From Acidimicrobiia bacterium (lineage in GTDB: Bacteria; Actinomycetota; Acidimicrobiia; IMCC26256; JAOSJL01): a stretch of 64,000 nt of DNA. Both the position numbers and the translations under genes were made by a program. Below the pieces are notes generated by a model, which saw only the letters and a program-made list of their open reading frames with translations, did not search any database and was not told the origin of the DNA. Location of the stretch: NCBI GenBank assembly GCA_027494115.1, contig JAOSJL010000001.1, forward strand, positions 831,926 through 895,925, read 5' to 3'. Positions 1 to 9,452 of the stretch are shown in pieces. Numbering within the stretch: the first letter of the stretch is position 1; every line of letters begins with the position of its first letter.

Positions 1-675
1 CCGATCTGACGCCGCGCGTCGCGACGATCCGTCGCGACGTCGAGCGGATCCTTCGCCAACGCAACGCACTCTTGCGAACGCGCGCCCGTGACGCGGAGGC
101 ACTCCACACACTCGACGTGTTCGATGCGCAGTTCGCCCGAGCAGGAGGGGGAGTTGGCAGCGGCGCGGCTCGCTCTCGTGGAGCGCCTCGGTCCCCGCAT
201 CACCGAGGCCTACCGCGTGCTCGCGGAGGCCGACACCGTGGTCGACACCAGCTACTCGAGCGAGTGGCTCACAGGAGAAGGCGACCCTTCGGAGGATCTG
301 GCCGAGGCGCTCGAGGCCTCACGGGGGAAGGAGTTCGAGCGCGGATCGACCCTGGTCGGCCCCCAACGCGACGACCTGGAATGCTCGATCGATGGTCTCG
401 CTGCCCGTACACACGCGTCTCAGGGGGAACAGAGAACCCTGGCGCTCGCTCTGCGCCTGGGAGGGCATCGACTCGTCGCCGAGGACACCGACGACGATCC
501 CGTGCTTCTTCTCGACGACGTGTTCAGCGAACTCGACGATCACCGATCCGCCGCTCTTGTGGCGCACCTGCCTGCCGGTCAGACGATCGTCACTACGGCG
601 GGACGACTCCCCGACGGGATCGTCGTGGAACGACACGTGATCGCCGGCGAGGGCCGACTCGAGGAAGTGGCATGA
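1..675 (+). CDS. recF: RecF, 3' part, frameshifted
   Basis: C-terminal two thirds of RecF, the SMC-like ATPase that loads RecA at single-strand gaps. The gene starts before the window. Residues readable from base 3 (RRDVERILRQRNALLR, then TLDVFDAQ) are typical RecF. Further on are LVGPQRDDL, the ABC-type signature ASQGEQRTLALALRL and the Walker B/D-loop LLLDDVFSELD, followed by QTIVTTA. The reading frame changes at the five-G run at 147-151: upstream codons lie one frame away from downstream codons, as if one G were extra. This looks like a consensus error. The stop overlaps the dciA start (ATGA, 672-675). The order recF-dciA-gyrB-gyrA places the window beside oriC. Confidence 0.93.
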
Positions 676-989
676 GCCGCGGCCGGCCCGACGACCAACC
701 GCGCCTGGTCGTCGAGGGCCTCACGGAGGTGAGCGCCGAGCTGGGTCTCTCGGACCCGAGAGTGCTCGCCACGGTGGTGGGTGACTGGGCCTCCATCGTC
801 GGCGACCAGATCGCCGCGCACGCCCGACCCCGGGGTCTGCGCGACGGACAACTCACCGTCGCTGTCGATCAGCCGGGATGGGTGACCGAGTTGCGGTACC
901 GCCACGAGGGCGTGCTCGCGGCTGTGCGCGAGGCGACCGGATCCGACGCTGTCAGGAGCTTGCGGATCGTCGTGAATCCAGCCCCGTGA
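672..989 (+). CDS. dciA: DUF721/DciA-family protein
   Basis: About 105 residues, DUF721 family. DciA proteins are the ancestral bacterial loaders of the DnaB replicative helicase; actinobacterial members sit between recF and gyrB, as here. The ATG at 672 overlaps the recF stop by four bases, so the genes are probably translationally coupled. Visible family features are the helical N-terminus (LTEVSAELGL), the core VVGDWASIVGDQIAAHARP and the LTVAVDQPGWVTELRY segment that forms the KH-like fold. No frameshift is seen. The assignment rests on sequence pattern and position; loading activity in this organism is inferred. Confidence 0.88.
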   Translation: MSRGRPDDQPRLVVEGLTEVSAELGLSDPRVLATVVGDWASIVGDQIAAHARPRGLRDGQLTVAVDQPGWVTELRYRHEGVLAAVREATGSDAVRSLRIVVNPAP

Positions 990-991
990 GA

Positions 992-1021
992 CCCCGTTTC
1001 GCGGGGCCTGTCTGGTAGAGT
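992..1021 (+). promoter_or_regulatory. gyrB upstream region: hairpin and possible -10
   Basis: The 186-base gap between dciA and gyrB holds a small hairpin, CCCCG (992-996) and CGGGG (1002-1006) with a 5-nt loop, and then an extended -10-like element TGGTAGAGT with TAGAGT at 1016-1021. No clear -35 box is visible. I take it as a likely gyrB promoter with a weak upstream terminator. A long untranslated leader would follow, since gyrB starts at 1176. Confidence 0.35.
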
Positions 1022-1175
1022 GGTGCAAGTGAGATTTCCGGCTCTGACCTGCGGTTTCTCGATCCGGGAGGAGTCCGGAAGCAGGTTCACCGGCAGCGTC
1101 ATCGTTCGCAGGAACGTCCACAGCCGACGCCGGCGGTCGCACCCGTCGTCCCCCGAGTAGCGAGGTACCGCGCGC

Positions 1176-3080
1176 GTGGCATACGCCGCCAAGGACATCA
1201 CCGTGCTCAAGGGCCTCGAGCCCGTTCGCGAGCGCCCGGGCATGTACATCGGGTCGACCGGCCCGTCGGGTCTACACCACCTCGTCTACGAGGTCGTCGA
1301 CAACGCTGTCGACGAGGCCATGGCCGGGTACTGCACCCGTATCGACGTCACGATCCAGCCCGACGGAGCGTGCACCGTGTCCGACAACGGACGTGGCATT
1401 CCCGTCGACAAGCACCCTGAATCGCGCACGAAATCGGCGGCCGAAGTCGTCATGACCACGCTGCACGCCGGCGGCAAGTTCGGCGGCGACGGCTACAAGA
1501 TCTCCGGGGGCCTCCACGGCGTGGGTGTGTCGGTGGTCAACGCTCTGTCGTCGAGGCTCGACCTGCGGATCCAGCGTGACGGAGCGAACTGGGAGATGCA
1601 CTTCGCCAAAGGTGGGCGTCCCCAGGGGAAGCTCAAGAAGGGTAAGCCCTCGAAGAAGACCGGTACGACCATCACCTTCTGGCCCGACGTCCAGGTGTTC
1701 GACGACGTCGACTTCCGAGCGCAGACGCTAGTGGAGCGTCTACGCGAGATGGCGTTTCTGAACAAGGGCCTCGAGATTCGATTCACCGACAAGCGCAGCG
1801 ACCCCGAGATCAAGCACGAGTTCCGCTACTCGGGAGGCATCGTCGATTTCGTCAAGCATCTCAACGCCTCCAAGGACCCCCTGTTCAAACGTGTGGCGTC
1901 GGTGACCGAGAGCAACGACGACGCCGAGGTCGACGTGGCGATCCAGTGGAACACCGGTTACCACGAGGGCCTGCACTCGTTCGCCAACAACATCGCCACC
2001 ACCGAGGGCGGGATGCACGAGGAGGGTTTCAAGAAGGCTCTCACGAACGTGATCAACAAGTACGGCCGCGCCCGCGCCCTCCTCAAGGAGAAGGACGGCA
2101 AGCTTCTCGGCGAAGACATCCGCGAAGGCATGACGGCGATCGTGTCGGTGAAGCTGCGCGACCCCCAGTTCGAGGGCCAGACCAAGACCAAGCTCGGGAA
2201 CACCGAGATGCGCTCGATGGTCGAGAAGACGATGAACGAGAAGTTCGCCGACTGGCTCGAGGAGCACCCGGCCGAAGGCCGCCGGATCATCGACAAGTCG
2301 GCCCAGGCGGCGCACGCGCGCCAGGCCGCGCGCCAGGCGCGTGATCTGACGCGACGCAAGTCGCTGCTCGACTCCGCGGCGATGCCGGGGAAACTGGCCG
2401 ATTGCGTCACCCGGGATCCCGAGCGTGCCGAGATCTTCATCGTCGAGGGCGACAGTGCCGGTGGCCCGGCCAAGCAGGCGCGCGACCGTGACACGCAGGC
2501 GATTCTTCCCATCCGCGGGAAGATCCTCAACGTCGAGCGCGCCCGCATCGACCGCATGTTGAAGAACGAGGAGATCCAAGCCCTGATCACCGCCGTGGGG
2601 GCGGGCGTCGGCGACGATTTCGACATCGAGAAGGCCCGCTACCACAAGCTCGTACTGCTCACCGACGCCGACGTCGACGGTGCGCACATCCGTACGCTGC
2701 TTCTCACGTTCCTGTACCGGCAGATGCACCCGATGCTCGAGCGCGGCTACGTCTACGTCGCGCAGCCGCCTCTGTACTCGGTTGTTCTCGGCAAGGACAA
2801 GATCTACCTGAAAGACGACGCCGCACTCGAGGCCTTCCGCGCCGAGCACGAGGGCCGCAAGCTCGAGATCGGCCGCTTCAAGGGCCTCGGCGAGATGGAC
2901 TACGGCGAACTCTGGGAGACCACGATGGACCCGGCGACGCGCTCATTGCTGCGCGTGAGCATCGAAGAGGTCGACGCTCTCGCCGACGACATGTTCTCGC
3001 GCTTGATGGGCGACGATGTCGATGCCCGGCGCAGCTTCATCCAGCAAAACGCCGCCGACGTTCGCTTCCTCGACGTCTAG
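1176..3080 (+). CDS. gyrB: DNA gyrase subunit B
   Basis: 634 residues, the ATPase subunit of DNA gyrase, which with GyrA introduces negative supercoils. The GHKL ATP-binding domain starts at once (RERPGMYIGSTG, then EVVDNAVDEAMAGYC with the catalytic Glu and the Mg-binding Asn). It is followed by DNGRGIPVD and the lid GGLHGVGVSVVNALS. The Toprim domain has EGDSAGGPAKQARD and DADVDGAHIRTLLLTF, and the C-terminal GyrB domain has RFKGLGEMDYGELWETTMDP. The GTG start at 1176 is set by an in-frame TAG at 1158-1160. The gene is uninterrupted, unlike many others here. gyrA follows after 14 bases, so the pair is an operon. Confidence 0.99.
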   Translation: MAYAAKDITVLKGLEPVRERPGMYIGSTGPSGLHHLVYEVVDNAVDEAMAGYCTRIDVTIQPDGACTVSDNGRGIPVDKHPESRTKSAAEVVMTTLHAGGKFGGDGYKISGGLHGVGVSVVNALSSRLDLRIQRDGANWEMHFAKGGRPQGKLKKGKPSKKTGTTITFWPDVQVFDDVDFRAQTLVERLREMAFLNKGLEIRFTDKRSDPEIKHEFRYSGGIVDFVKHLNASKDPLFKRVASVTESNDDAEVDVAIQWNTGYHEGLHSFANNIATTEGGMHEEGFKKALTNVINKYGRARALLKEKDGKLLGEDIREGMTAIVSVKLRDPQFEGQTKTKLGNTEMRSMVEKTMNEKFADWLEEHPAEGRRIIDKSAQAAHARQAARQARDLTRRKSLLDSAAMPGKLADCVTRDPERAEIFIVEGDSAGGPAKQARDRDTQAILPIRGKILNVERARIDRMLKNEEIQALITAVGAGVGDDFDIEKARYHKLVLLTDADVDGAHIRTLLLTFLYRQMHPMLERGYVYVAQPPLYSVVLGKDKIYLKDDAALEAFRAEHEGRKLEIGRFKGLGEMDYGELWETTMDPATRSLLRVSIEEVDALADDMFSRLMGDDVDARRSFIQQNAADVRFLDV

Positions 3081-3094
3081 GACCCGGAACCCTC

Positions 3095-5545
3095 ATGCCC
3101 GACGAACAGCAGACCCTCGGACCCGCCTCCGAGCCCATCGAGATCCAGGAAGAGGTCGAGCGCTCCTTCCTCGACTACGCGATGTCGGTCATCGTCTCGC
3201 GTGCACTGCCCGATGCCCGCGACGGACTGAAGCCGGTGCAACGTCGGATCATCTACGGCATGTTCGACCGTGGCCTGCGCCCGGAGCGACAGCACTCGAA
3301 GTCCGCGCAGGTCGTCGGCCACGTGATGGGCAATTTTCACCCCCATGGCGACAGCGCGATCTACGACGCGTTGGCGCGCATGGCGCAGGATTTCTCGCTG
3401 AGGCATCCCCTCGTCGACGGACACGGAAACTTCGGCTCACCCGACCCGAATGACCGGCCCGGCGCGATGCGCTACACCGAGTGCCGGCTCGAGAAGATCG
3501 CCATGTCGATGCTCGAGGGCATCGACGAGGAGACAGTCGATTTCTCCGAGACCTACGACGGCAAGACGCAGGAGCCCAGCGTCCTGCCCTCGCGGTTCCC
3601 GAACCTCCTGGTCAACGGAGGCGGCGGCATCGCCGTGGGGATGGCCACCAACATCCCACCGCACAACCTGGGTGAGGTCATCGACGCGACCGCGCACCTC
3701 ATCGACAATCCCGGCGCCACCGCCGACGACCTCATGGAGTTCGTCAAGGGCCCCGACTTCCCGACCGGCGCGTACATCCTCGGCCAGGAGGGCCTGCGCG
3801 AGGCCTACCGCACCGGGCGCGGCTCGGTGAAGATGCGCGCCGTCGCCGAGATCGAGGAGGGGAAGAAGGGTGACCAGCGCATCGTGGTCACCGAGGTGCC
3901 CTACCAGACGTCGGTCGAGGTCATCGGAGCGAAGACCGCCGAGCTCGTGCAGGAGCGAAAGATCGAGGGAATCCGCGACGTCCGCAACGAAACTTCGCGC
4001 GGCGAGTACCGGCTCGTCATCGAATTGAAGCGCGATGCCAACGCGCAGGTCGTTCTGAACCAGCTCTACAAGCAGACGCCGATGCAGACGAGCTTCGGCG
4101 TGATCATGTTGGCGCTCGTCGACGGGCAACCGCGCGTCCTCAACCTCGCCGAGGCGCTCGGCCACTACGTGGAGCACCAACGTGAGGTCGTACGGCGGCG
4201 CACCGAATTCCGCCTCGCCCGCGCCAAGGAACGAGCACACATCGTGGAGGGCCTCCTCAAGGCGCTCGACATGCTCGACGAGGTCATCGCCCTCATCCGG
4301 GGCAGCGACGACGTCGAGGAGGCACGGGCCGGCCTGATGGCCAAGCCCTTCGAGTTCAGCGAGATCCAGGCGAATCACATCCTCGACATGCCGCTGCGTC
4401 GTCTCACGGGTCTCGAGCATCAGAAGCTGAAGGACGAGTTCGAGGAGCTCACCAAGACGATCAAGGAGCTCGAGGCGATCCTCAAGAGCGACAAGAGGCT
4501 TCGTCAGCTGATCAAGGACGAACTGGCCGAGGTGCGCGAGAAGTTCGCCGAAGAGCGGCGCACCCGCGTCACCTTCGACGACGGCGACCTCGACGTCCTC
4601 GACCTGATCGAGGACGAAGAGGTGGTGGCAGTCCTGTCGGCCAAGGGATATGTGAAGACCGTGGCCGCCGACACGTTCCGCAAGCAGGGCCGTGGAGGTC
4701 GGGGTGTCGCCGGCACCAAGTTGAAGGACGAGGACTATGTCTCACACCTACTGATCACCACGGCACACTCGTACCTGTTGTTCTTCTCCAACCGGGGGAA
4801 GGTCTACCGCCTCCGGGTCCACCAGATCCCCCGAAAGGAACGCACGGCGCGGGGAACGGCTCTCGTGAACCTGCTTCCACTCGAACCCGAAGAGCGCATT
4901 CAGGCGGTCATCGACACGCGCACCTACGAAGACGGCGCGTACCTGTTCTTCGCCACCAAGAAGGGCCAGGTCAAGAAGACCAAGATGAGCGAATACGACT
5001 CGTCGCTGCGCGCCGGGCTCATCGCCATCAAGTTGAAGGACGACGACGAACTCGTCCAGGTGGTCCAGACCGACGGGGAGCGCGACATCTTCCTTGTCGC
5101 GGCCAGTGGCAAGACGATTCGGTTCACCGAAGAGGCCGTGCGACCGATGGGCCGATCAGCGGCGGGAGTGCGCGGCATGAAACTCAAGGGCGACGACCAC
5201 GTCGTCTCCTGCACGGTGGCCAGCGACAACGTGGCCATGCTGTTCGTCACCGCCAGCGGTCACGGCAAGCGTACGAAACTCGACCAGTTCAACCGCAAGG
5301 GCCGCGGCGGTCAGGGCATGATCGGAATGAAGACCGAAAACCGCGGTGGAGTTGTGGCTGCGTTCACGGTCCATCTCGACGACGAGATACTGGTGTTCTC
5401 CTCGGCCGGCAACATCGTCCGGATGGGCGCGAAGGAGATCTCGTCGCAAGGCCGCGCCGCCACGGGCGTGCGTGTCACCAAATTGGAGGGCGACGACGTG
5501 GTCGTCGCCGTGGCCCCCGTTCTGGAGGAAGCCGATGACGCCTGA
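3095..5545 (+). CDS. gyrA: DNA gyrase subunit A
   Basis: 816 residues, the DNA breakage-reunion subunit of gyrase. The catalytic Tyr is at about residue 127 in RPGAMRYTE. The quinolone-determining region reads GDSAIYDALARMAQ, keeping Ser at the E. coli 83 position and Asp at the 87 position, i.e. the drug-sensitive pattern. The C-terminal DNA-wrapping propeller shows the GyrA-box variant QGRGGRG (in RKQGRGGRGVAG) and later blade motifs such as KGRGGQG. It starts 14 bases after gyrB and its last 11 bases overlap the start of the DUF3566 gene. No frameshift. Confidence 0.99.
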   Translation: MPDEQQTLGPASEPIEIQEEVERSFLDYAMSVIVSRALPDARDGLKPVQRRIIYGMFDRGLRPERQHSKSAQVVGHVMGNFHPHGDSAIYDALARMAQDFSLRHPLVDGHGNFGSPDPNDRPGAMRYTECRLEKIAMSMLEGIDEETVDFSETYDGKTQEPSVLPSRFPNLLVNGGGGIAVGMATNIPPHNLGEVIDATAHLIDNPGATADDLMEFVKGPDFPTGAYILGQEGLREAYRTGRGSVKMRAVAEIEEGKKGDQRIVVTEVPYQTSVEVIGAKTAELVQERKIEGIRDVRNETSRGEYRLVIELKRDANAQVVLNQLYKQTPMQTSFGVIMLALVDGQPRVLNLAEALGHYVEHQREVVRRRTEFRLARAKERAHIVEGLLKALDMLDEVIALIRGSDDVEEARAGLMAKPFEFSEIQANHILDMPLRRLTGLEHQKLKDEFEELTKTIKELEAILKSDKRLRQLIKDELAEVREKFAEERRTRVTFDDGDLDVLDLIEDEEVVAVLSAKGYVKTVAADTFRKQGRGGRGVAGTKLKDEDYVSHLLITTAHSYLLFFSNRGKVYRLRVHQIPRKERTARGTALVNLLPLEPEERIQAVIDTRTYEDGAYLFFATKKGQVKKTKMSEYDSSLRAGLIAIKLKDDDELVQVVQTDGERDIFLVAASGKTIRFTEEAVRPMGRSAAGVRGMKLKGDDHVVSCTVASDNVAMLFVTASGHGKRTKLDQFNRKGRGGQGMIGMKTENRGGVVAAFTVHLDDEILVFSSAGNIVRMGAKEISSQGRAATGVRVTKLEGDDVVVAVAPVLEEADDA

Positions 5546-6353
5546 CACACCACGGCGTCCGGCGACGCCCCCGTCGGAGACGCCACCTGCCCGGAAGCCC
5601 CCTGCCCGGAAGCCCCCTGCGGAGAACCAACCGAAGCAACGTAGGCAGCAGGGCAAGCCGAAACAGCAAGGTCAGCCGAAACAGCAAGGTCAGCCGAAAC
5701 AGCAAGGTCAGCCGAAACAGCAAGGTCAGCCGAAACAGCAAGGTCAGCCGAAACAGCAAGGTCAGCCGAAACAGCAGGGCCAGCCGGCACCAGGCCGGGC
5801 CCAGGCCCGACCTCAGGCTGAACCGGTAGCGAAACGCCCACCGGGCCGCACCGCCCAACAGGCGCAGAGGTCGACGTCGGGGCGACAGGCGAAGACGGCC
5901 GTTGCAGCGGGCTCCGCTTCGGCAACGGGGCGCAGCCGCCGAGCCGAACCGTCACGGCGAAAAGCAACGCGGGTCCCCGCCGCAACGCTGGCACCGGATC
6001 GGCGCTATCGCCAGCGCATCTCGCGTATCGACATGTGGTCGGCCGCCAAGATCTCGATCTGCTTCTACCTCAGTGCCCTGATCGTGCTGCTGGTGGCCGG
6101 AGTCGTTCTCTGGTCGATCGCCTCGGCGGCGGGAGCGATCGGGAACATCGAGGAGTTCATGCAGGACGCGGGATTCGAAGACTTCCGGTTCCTGTCGGGG
6201 CAGATCATCCGCGGCGGGGTGCTCATTGGGCTCGCGTGGGTGGCGATCGTCGAGATCTTCACGCTCGTGGCCGTGGGTCTCTACAACCTGTTCGCCGAGC
6301 TGATCGGCGGTGTCGAAGTCCACGTGCGAGAGGAAAGCGTCGATCGCGGGTGA
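5535..6353 (+). CDS. DUF3566 membrane protein with Pro/Gln repeat tail
   Basis: 272 residues. The start ATG at 5535 lies inside the end of gyrA, an 11-base overlap. The N-terminal half (to about residue 155) is low complexity: Pro/Ala/Lys-rich, then seven copies of PKQQGQ, then basic Gln/Arg/Ala sequence. The C-terminal about 110 residues are the DUF3566 domain: RISRIDMWSAAKIS, a transmembrane helix (FYLSALIVLLVAGVVLW), a short outside loop and a second helix (GGVLIGLAWVAIVEIFTLVAVGLYNLFAELIGG). DUF3566 proteins follow gyrA throughout Actinobacteria. Their role is not established and is probably envelope or nucleoid related. Confidence 0.9.
   Translation: MTPDTPRRPATPPSETPPARKPPARKPPAENQPKQRRQQGKPKQQGQPKQQGQPKQQGQPKQQGQPKQQGQPKQQGQPKQQGQPAPGRAQARPQAEPVAKRPPGRTAQQAQRSTSGRQAKTAVAAGSASATGRSRRAEPSRRKATRVPAATLAPDRRYRQRISRIDMWSAAKISICFYLSALIVLLVAGVVLWSIASAAGAIGNIEEFMQDAGFEDFRFLSGQIIRGGVLIGLAWVAIVEIFTLVAVGLYNLFAELIGGVEVHVREESVDRG
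5658..5783 (+). repeat. 18-bp minisatellite, 7 copies
   Basis: Seven tandem copies of an 18-base unit beginning CCGAAACAGCAAGG inside the DUF3566 gene, coding PKQQGQ. Six copies are identical at DNA level and the last has two changes. The identity suggests recent slippage, so copy number may vary between strains. Confidence 0.95.
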
Positions 6354-6414
6354 GTCGACCGTCCGGTTCGCAACGGGTTTCTCACGACGCGACTGGTACG
6401 ATTCTCGCCTTCCC

Positions 6415-6488
<74 letters not shown>

Positions 6489-6545
6489 CCGAACCGGTGC
6501 CCGGCCAGCGAGCCGGGCACGCCGCCGCCGTAGACTCCGGGTTTC

Positions 6546-6683
6546 ATGAAGGCATTCCGTCGAGGGCTCATCGTCGCCGCCGTGGCTGTACTCGCCGCCG
6601 GCTTCGTTCGACTCCGCGGGCGCGGTGGTGTGCCACCCACGAGCGGAGGGTGGCGGGAACTCGAGGCGCCCGACTTCCGGTGA
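6546..6683 (+). CDS. Small membrane-anchored protein, 45 aa
   Basis: Short ORF starting at ATG 6546: MKAFRRGLIVAAVAVLAAG, then a basic Gly-rich stretch and WRELEAPDFR. It has a charged N-terminus followed by one hydrophobic helix of about 15 residues, so it is probably a single-pass or signal-anchored protein. The stop overlaps the GTG start of the next gene (GTGA, 6680-6683), a strong sign that it is translated and coupled to it. Similar short membrane-tailed proteins are common upstream of actinobacterial genes. No function can be assigned. Confidence 0.6.
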   Translation: MKAFRRGLIVAAVAVLAAGFVRLRGRGGVPPTSGGWRELEAPDFR

Positions 6684-7678
6684 GTCGAATTCTCCTCGTC
6701 GGCGCCGGTGCCGTCGGCACGCGTGCCGCGCGACAGCTCGCCGAGAGCGCCGGGGTCACCGACGTCCTCGTCCACGACGTCGACGCCGAACGGGCGCAGA
6801 TGGTGTCGGGAGCGATCGAGCGTTGCGCTGTGGTGGACATCGATCCCACCGCTGATTTGCCCGACGACCTCGATGCGGTGGCAGTCGCCTCGACAGGAGG
6901 AACCGAACTTCCCGTGGTGGAACAGGCCATCGCGTCAGGGATCCCCGTGGCGATGGCCTGTGACGACGCCGATGCTCTGCTCCAGGTGATCCAGCTCGAC
7001 TCCGCCGCAATCGACGCCGGGGTGACCATCGCCGCCGGGTGTGGTCTGGCGCCGGGCCTCGCCGACGTGATGGTGCGCCACGCCGCCGACGAGCTCGACC
7101 TCGTCGAGGAGGTCAGGGTCGCGCGCGCCGGTGTCGCAGGACCCGAGTGCACCCGGGCGGCCCATCGGGCGCGTCGAGGGCCCTCACGGGAGTGGCGGGA
7201 CAACTCCTGGGAGGAACTGTCCCGGGGCTCCCGCGACGAACTCGTCTGGTTCCCCGATCCGGTGGGCTCGGTGGAGTGCCGCGGCGTGGATGGTGGCGCG
7301 GTGCTGTTGGCCCGAGCATTTCCCGAAGCCTCACGCGCCTCGTATCGGATTTCGGAACCGCCGGCGCGCCTCACCTCGCGTATGGAGCGACGACGCTTCG
7401 CCGCCGAACAGGAGTGGGGATCCGCACGGGTCGAGGTGTGGGGAAGGCGGGGGGAAGCGCTGCGCACCACGGTGTACGGCGTCGTGGAGCGCTCGGCGGT
7501 CGCCTCGGGCGCGGTCCTCGCCCTCACAGCCGTCCGACTGGCCGATCGCGGCGCTGATCGGATCGACCATCCCGGTGTTCACGGCCTCGCCGTCCTGGTC
7601 GAGCCGACGGGGTTCCTCTCGGAGCTCGCCGAACGGGGTGTGACGATCGCGGTGTTCGAGGGTACGGCCGGATCCTGA
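6680..7678 (+). CDS. Saccharopine dehydrogenase-like oxidoreductase
   Basis: 332 residues from GTG 6680, coupled to the small upstream gene. The N-terminus SRILLVGAGAVGTRAARQL is a Rossmann dinucleotide-binding motif (GAGAVG). The next segment, VLVHDVDAERAQMV, supplies the acidic residue after beta-2, and VVDIDP and VAVASTGG follow. The middle has the family-type GCGLAPGLADVMVRHAADEL. This is the layout of saccharopine dehydrogenase/homospermidine-synthase-like NAD(P) enzymes. The substrate is not deducible. An amino-acid or lipid-modifying oxidoreductase is the likely class. Confidence 0.7.
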   Translation: MSRILLVGAGAVGTRAARQLAESAGVTDVLVHDVDAERAQMVSGAIERCAVVDIDPTADLPDDLDAVAVASTGGTELPVVEQAIASGIPVAMACDDADALLQVIQLDSAAIDAGVTIAAGCGLAPGLADVMVRHAADELDLVEEVRVARAGVAGPECTRAAHRARRGPSREWRDNSWEELSRGSRDELVWFPDPVGSVECRGVDGGAVLLARAFPEASRASYRISEPPARLTSRMERRRFAAEQEWGSARVEVWGRRGEALRTTVYGVVERSAVASGAVLALTAVRLADRGADRIDHPGVHGLAVLVEPTGFLSELAERGVTIAVFEGTAGS

Positions 7679-7778
7679 CCGCCGCGTTCGTCGGCCCCCT
7701 TCCCGGCTCATTTCTTGTTGGTCCCGGCGCTCAAGTTTCGCTGTCCCATCGGTCGATAGGTCGCGTGGGAGGGAGCAG

Positions 7779-8702
7779 ATGGGAACCGAGTTCCAGGACC
7801 TACGTGACCGCCTGCACGACGAGGGGCGCATTGCAGGGCTCGGCGACGACTACTCGGATCGTGCGTTGCGCCGCCGCAAGGCGCAGATCATCTTCGTGGC
7901 GGTGGCCCTGATCACGGGGCTGGTGTTCGTGATGTTCCTCGATTCGGTCGGAGTCGACGAGAATGGGCCGCTCAGCAACGTCACCGTGCTGCGGATGCTC
8001 CTGATCCTTCTGGCGTCGGTGATGTGTGCCTACGTCCTCGACAAGGAGCGCCACCTGAAGAGGGTGGAGGCCCTTCGCTCCGAGGAGCGGGCCATGAACC
8101 TCGCTTTGGCCGAGAGCCTGTTGCACAGCAGCGTGCTCGCCGAGACCGAACGGGAGCTCACCTCCGTCCTGGATCTCGGCGAGCTCGTGGAACTCAGCCT
8201 TGACCGGATGCTCGACGTCGTCGACTCGGCCGACGGCGTCCTCATGCTGCGATCCGGCGACGTGGAACTCCGCGCGGCGGCCATCCGCAGTGAGAGCCTG
8301 GCGTGGCCGACACGGGTCAAGATCCAGGAGCCACTCATCGCTCGCGACGTCAGCTCCGGCGAGATCGTCATTGCATCCGCGCCCACAGGCAACCGGATCC
8401 CTGATGAGGGTGTCGGGACCGACCGTGTGGTCGGCGAGCCGCTCCCCGGTGGTTTCGACGAGACCGCGATGGTCGGGAACGGCGTGTTCATCCAGCTCGT
8501 GTGCCGCGGAGCGTGGCTCGGATGTGTCGCGGTCGCTCCCCACCACGAGGAGCCGTTCTCGGCCGAGGAGCGGGAGCTTCTGGGTGAGGTGGCTCAGTCG
8601 GCGGCAATGGCCATCGCCAACGCACGCCGCCATGAGGCGGCTCTCCTGCAACTCGACCGCACGCGCTCCCAACTCGCGGAGCTGGTCGAGCTCGCCAGCT
8701 GA
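7779..8702 (+). CDS. Membrane GAF-domain sensor protein
   Basis: 307 residues. After a cytoplasmic leader come two transmembrane helices (about residues 35-55 IIFVAVALITGLVFVMFL and 70-87 MLLILLASVMCAYVL). Then follows a coiled-coil linker (KERHLKRVEALRSEERAMNLA) and a GAF domain (about 120-295) ending in the typical FSAEERELLGEVAQSAAMAIANARRHE. No kinase, HTH or cyclase domain follows, so any output must go through a partner. A two-component pair starts 51 bases downstream, and this protein may act as its accessory sensor. That link is inferred from position only. Confidence 0.75.
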   Translation: MGTEFQDLRDRLHDEGRIAGLGDDYSDRALRRRKAQIIFVAVALITGLVFVMFLDSVGVDENGPLSNVTVLRMLLILLASVMCAYVLDKERHLKRVEALRSEERAMNLALAESLLHSSVLAETERELTSVLDLGELVELSLDRMLDVVDSADGVLMLRSGDVELRAAAIRSESLAWPTRVKIQEPLIARDVSSGEIVIASAPTGNRIPDEGVGTDRVVGEPLPGGFDETAMVGNGVFIQLVCRGAWLGCVAVAPHHEEPFSAEERELLGEVAQSAAMAIANARRHEAALLQLDRTRSQLAELVELAS

Positions 8703-8753
8703 GGGGTTAGTCGGCATTCTCACCAGGCGTTCAGGCGACGCTGGCAGAATGCT

Positions 8754-9434
8754 GTGGTGAAGGTGCTCGTCGTCGAGGACGATCCCGCCGCCCGGGCTTC
8801 GCTGGAACGCGCCCTGCGGCTGGAGAACTACGAGGTGGCTTCCGCCGATGGGGGCTTCCGGGCCCTGGAGGTCCAGCGGTCTGCCGCCGCCGACGTCGTG
8901 CTGCTCGACCTCCAGCTCCCCGACCTCGACGGGCTGGAAGTCTGTCGCCGGCTGCGCCAGGCGGGTGACGCCACACCGGTGCTCATGGTGACCGCGCGCG
9001 ACGCCGTCGACGACCGGGTCGTCGGCCTCGACGCCGGCGCCGACGACTACGTCGTCAAGCCGTACGCACTCGACGAGCTGCTCGCCCGGATCCGGGCGCT
9101 TCTTCGGCGACGCGAGGACGAGGTCGCAGCCGAGGGAATCCTCGAGTTCGCCCACCTCCGCATGGATCCGGTGGCGATGGAGGTCCACTCGGGAGACCGG
9201 CTCCTCGAGCTCACGCGTACCGAGTACTCACTGCTCGAGCTGTTCCTCCGCCATCCGCGCCAGGTGCTCACACGCTCGGTCATCTTCGAGGCTGTGTGGG
9301 ACTACGACTTCGGGCCCCGCTCGAACTCACTCGAGGTGTACGTCGGCTACCTCCGACGCAAGAGCGAAGCCGGCGGTGAACCCCGTGTCATCCAGACCGT
9401 GCGCGGTGTCGGCTATGTGCTGCGGGAGCAGTGA
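8754..9434 (+). CDS. OmpR-family response regulator
   Basis: 226 residues. Receiver domain: acidic pair ED at 8-9, phospho-acceptor Asp52 in LLDLQLPD, Thr in VMVTARD and Lys in [13 protein letters not shown]. The C-terminal winged helix (about 130-226) has [45 protein letters not shown] and VRGVGYVLR, typical OmpR/PhoB. GTG at 8754 or 8757 is the start. The cognate histidine kinase follows after 18 bases. A GTTCAGG element at about 8730 resembles the half-sites before the second two-component system at 60.7 kb and may be autoregulatory. Confidence 0.95.
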   Translation: MVKVLVVEDDPAARASLERALRLENYEVASADGGFRALEVQRSAAADVVLLDLQLPDLDGLEVCRRLRQAGDATPVLMVTARDAVDDRVVGLDAGADDYVVKPYALDELLARIRALLRRREDEVAAEGILEFAHLRMDPVAMEVHSGDRLLELTRTEYSLLELFLRHPRQVLTRSVIFEAVWDYDFGPRSNSLEVYVGYLRRKSEAGGEPRVIQTVRGVGYVLREQ

Positions 9435-9452
9435 CCCGGCGGTGAGCGGGTC

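Noticed and set aside
1740..2849. 369-aa open frame antisense to gyrB, and a similar 327-aa one antisense to gyrA
   Set aside because: Shadow frames produced by GC-rich codon bias; the sense genes are certain.
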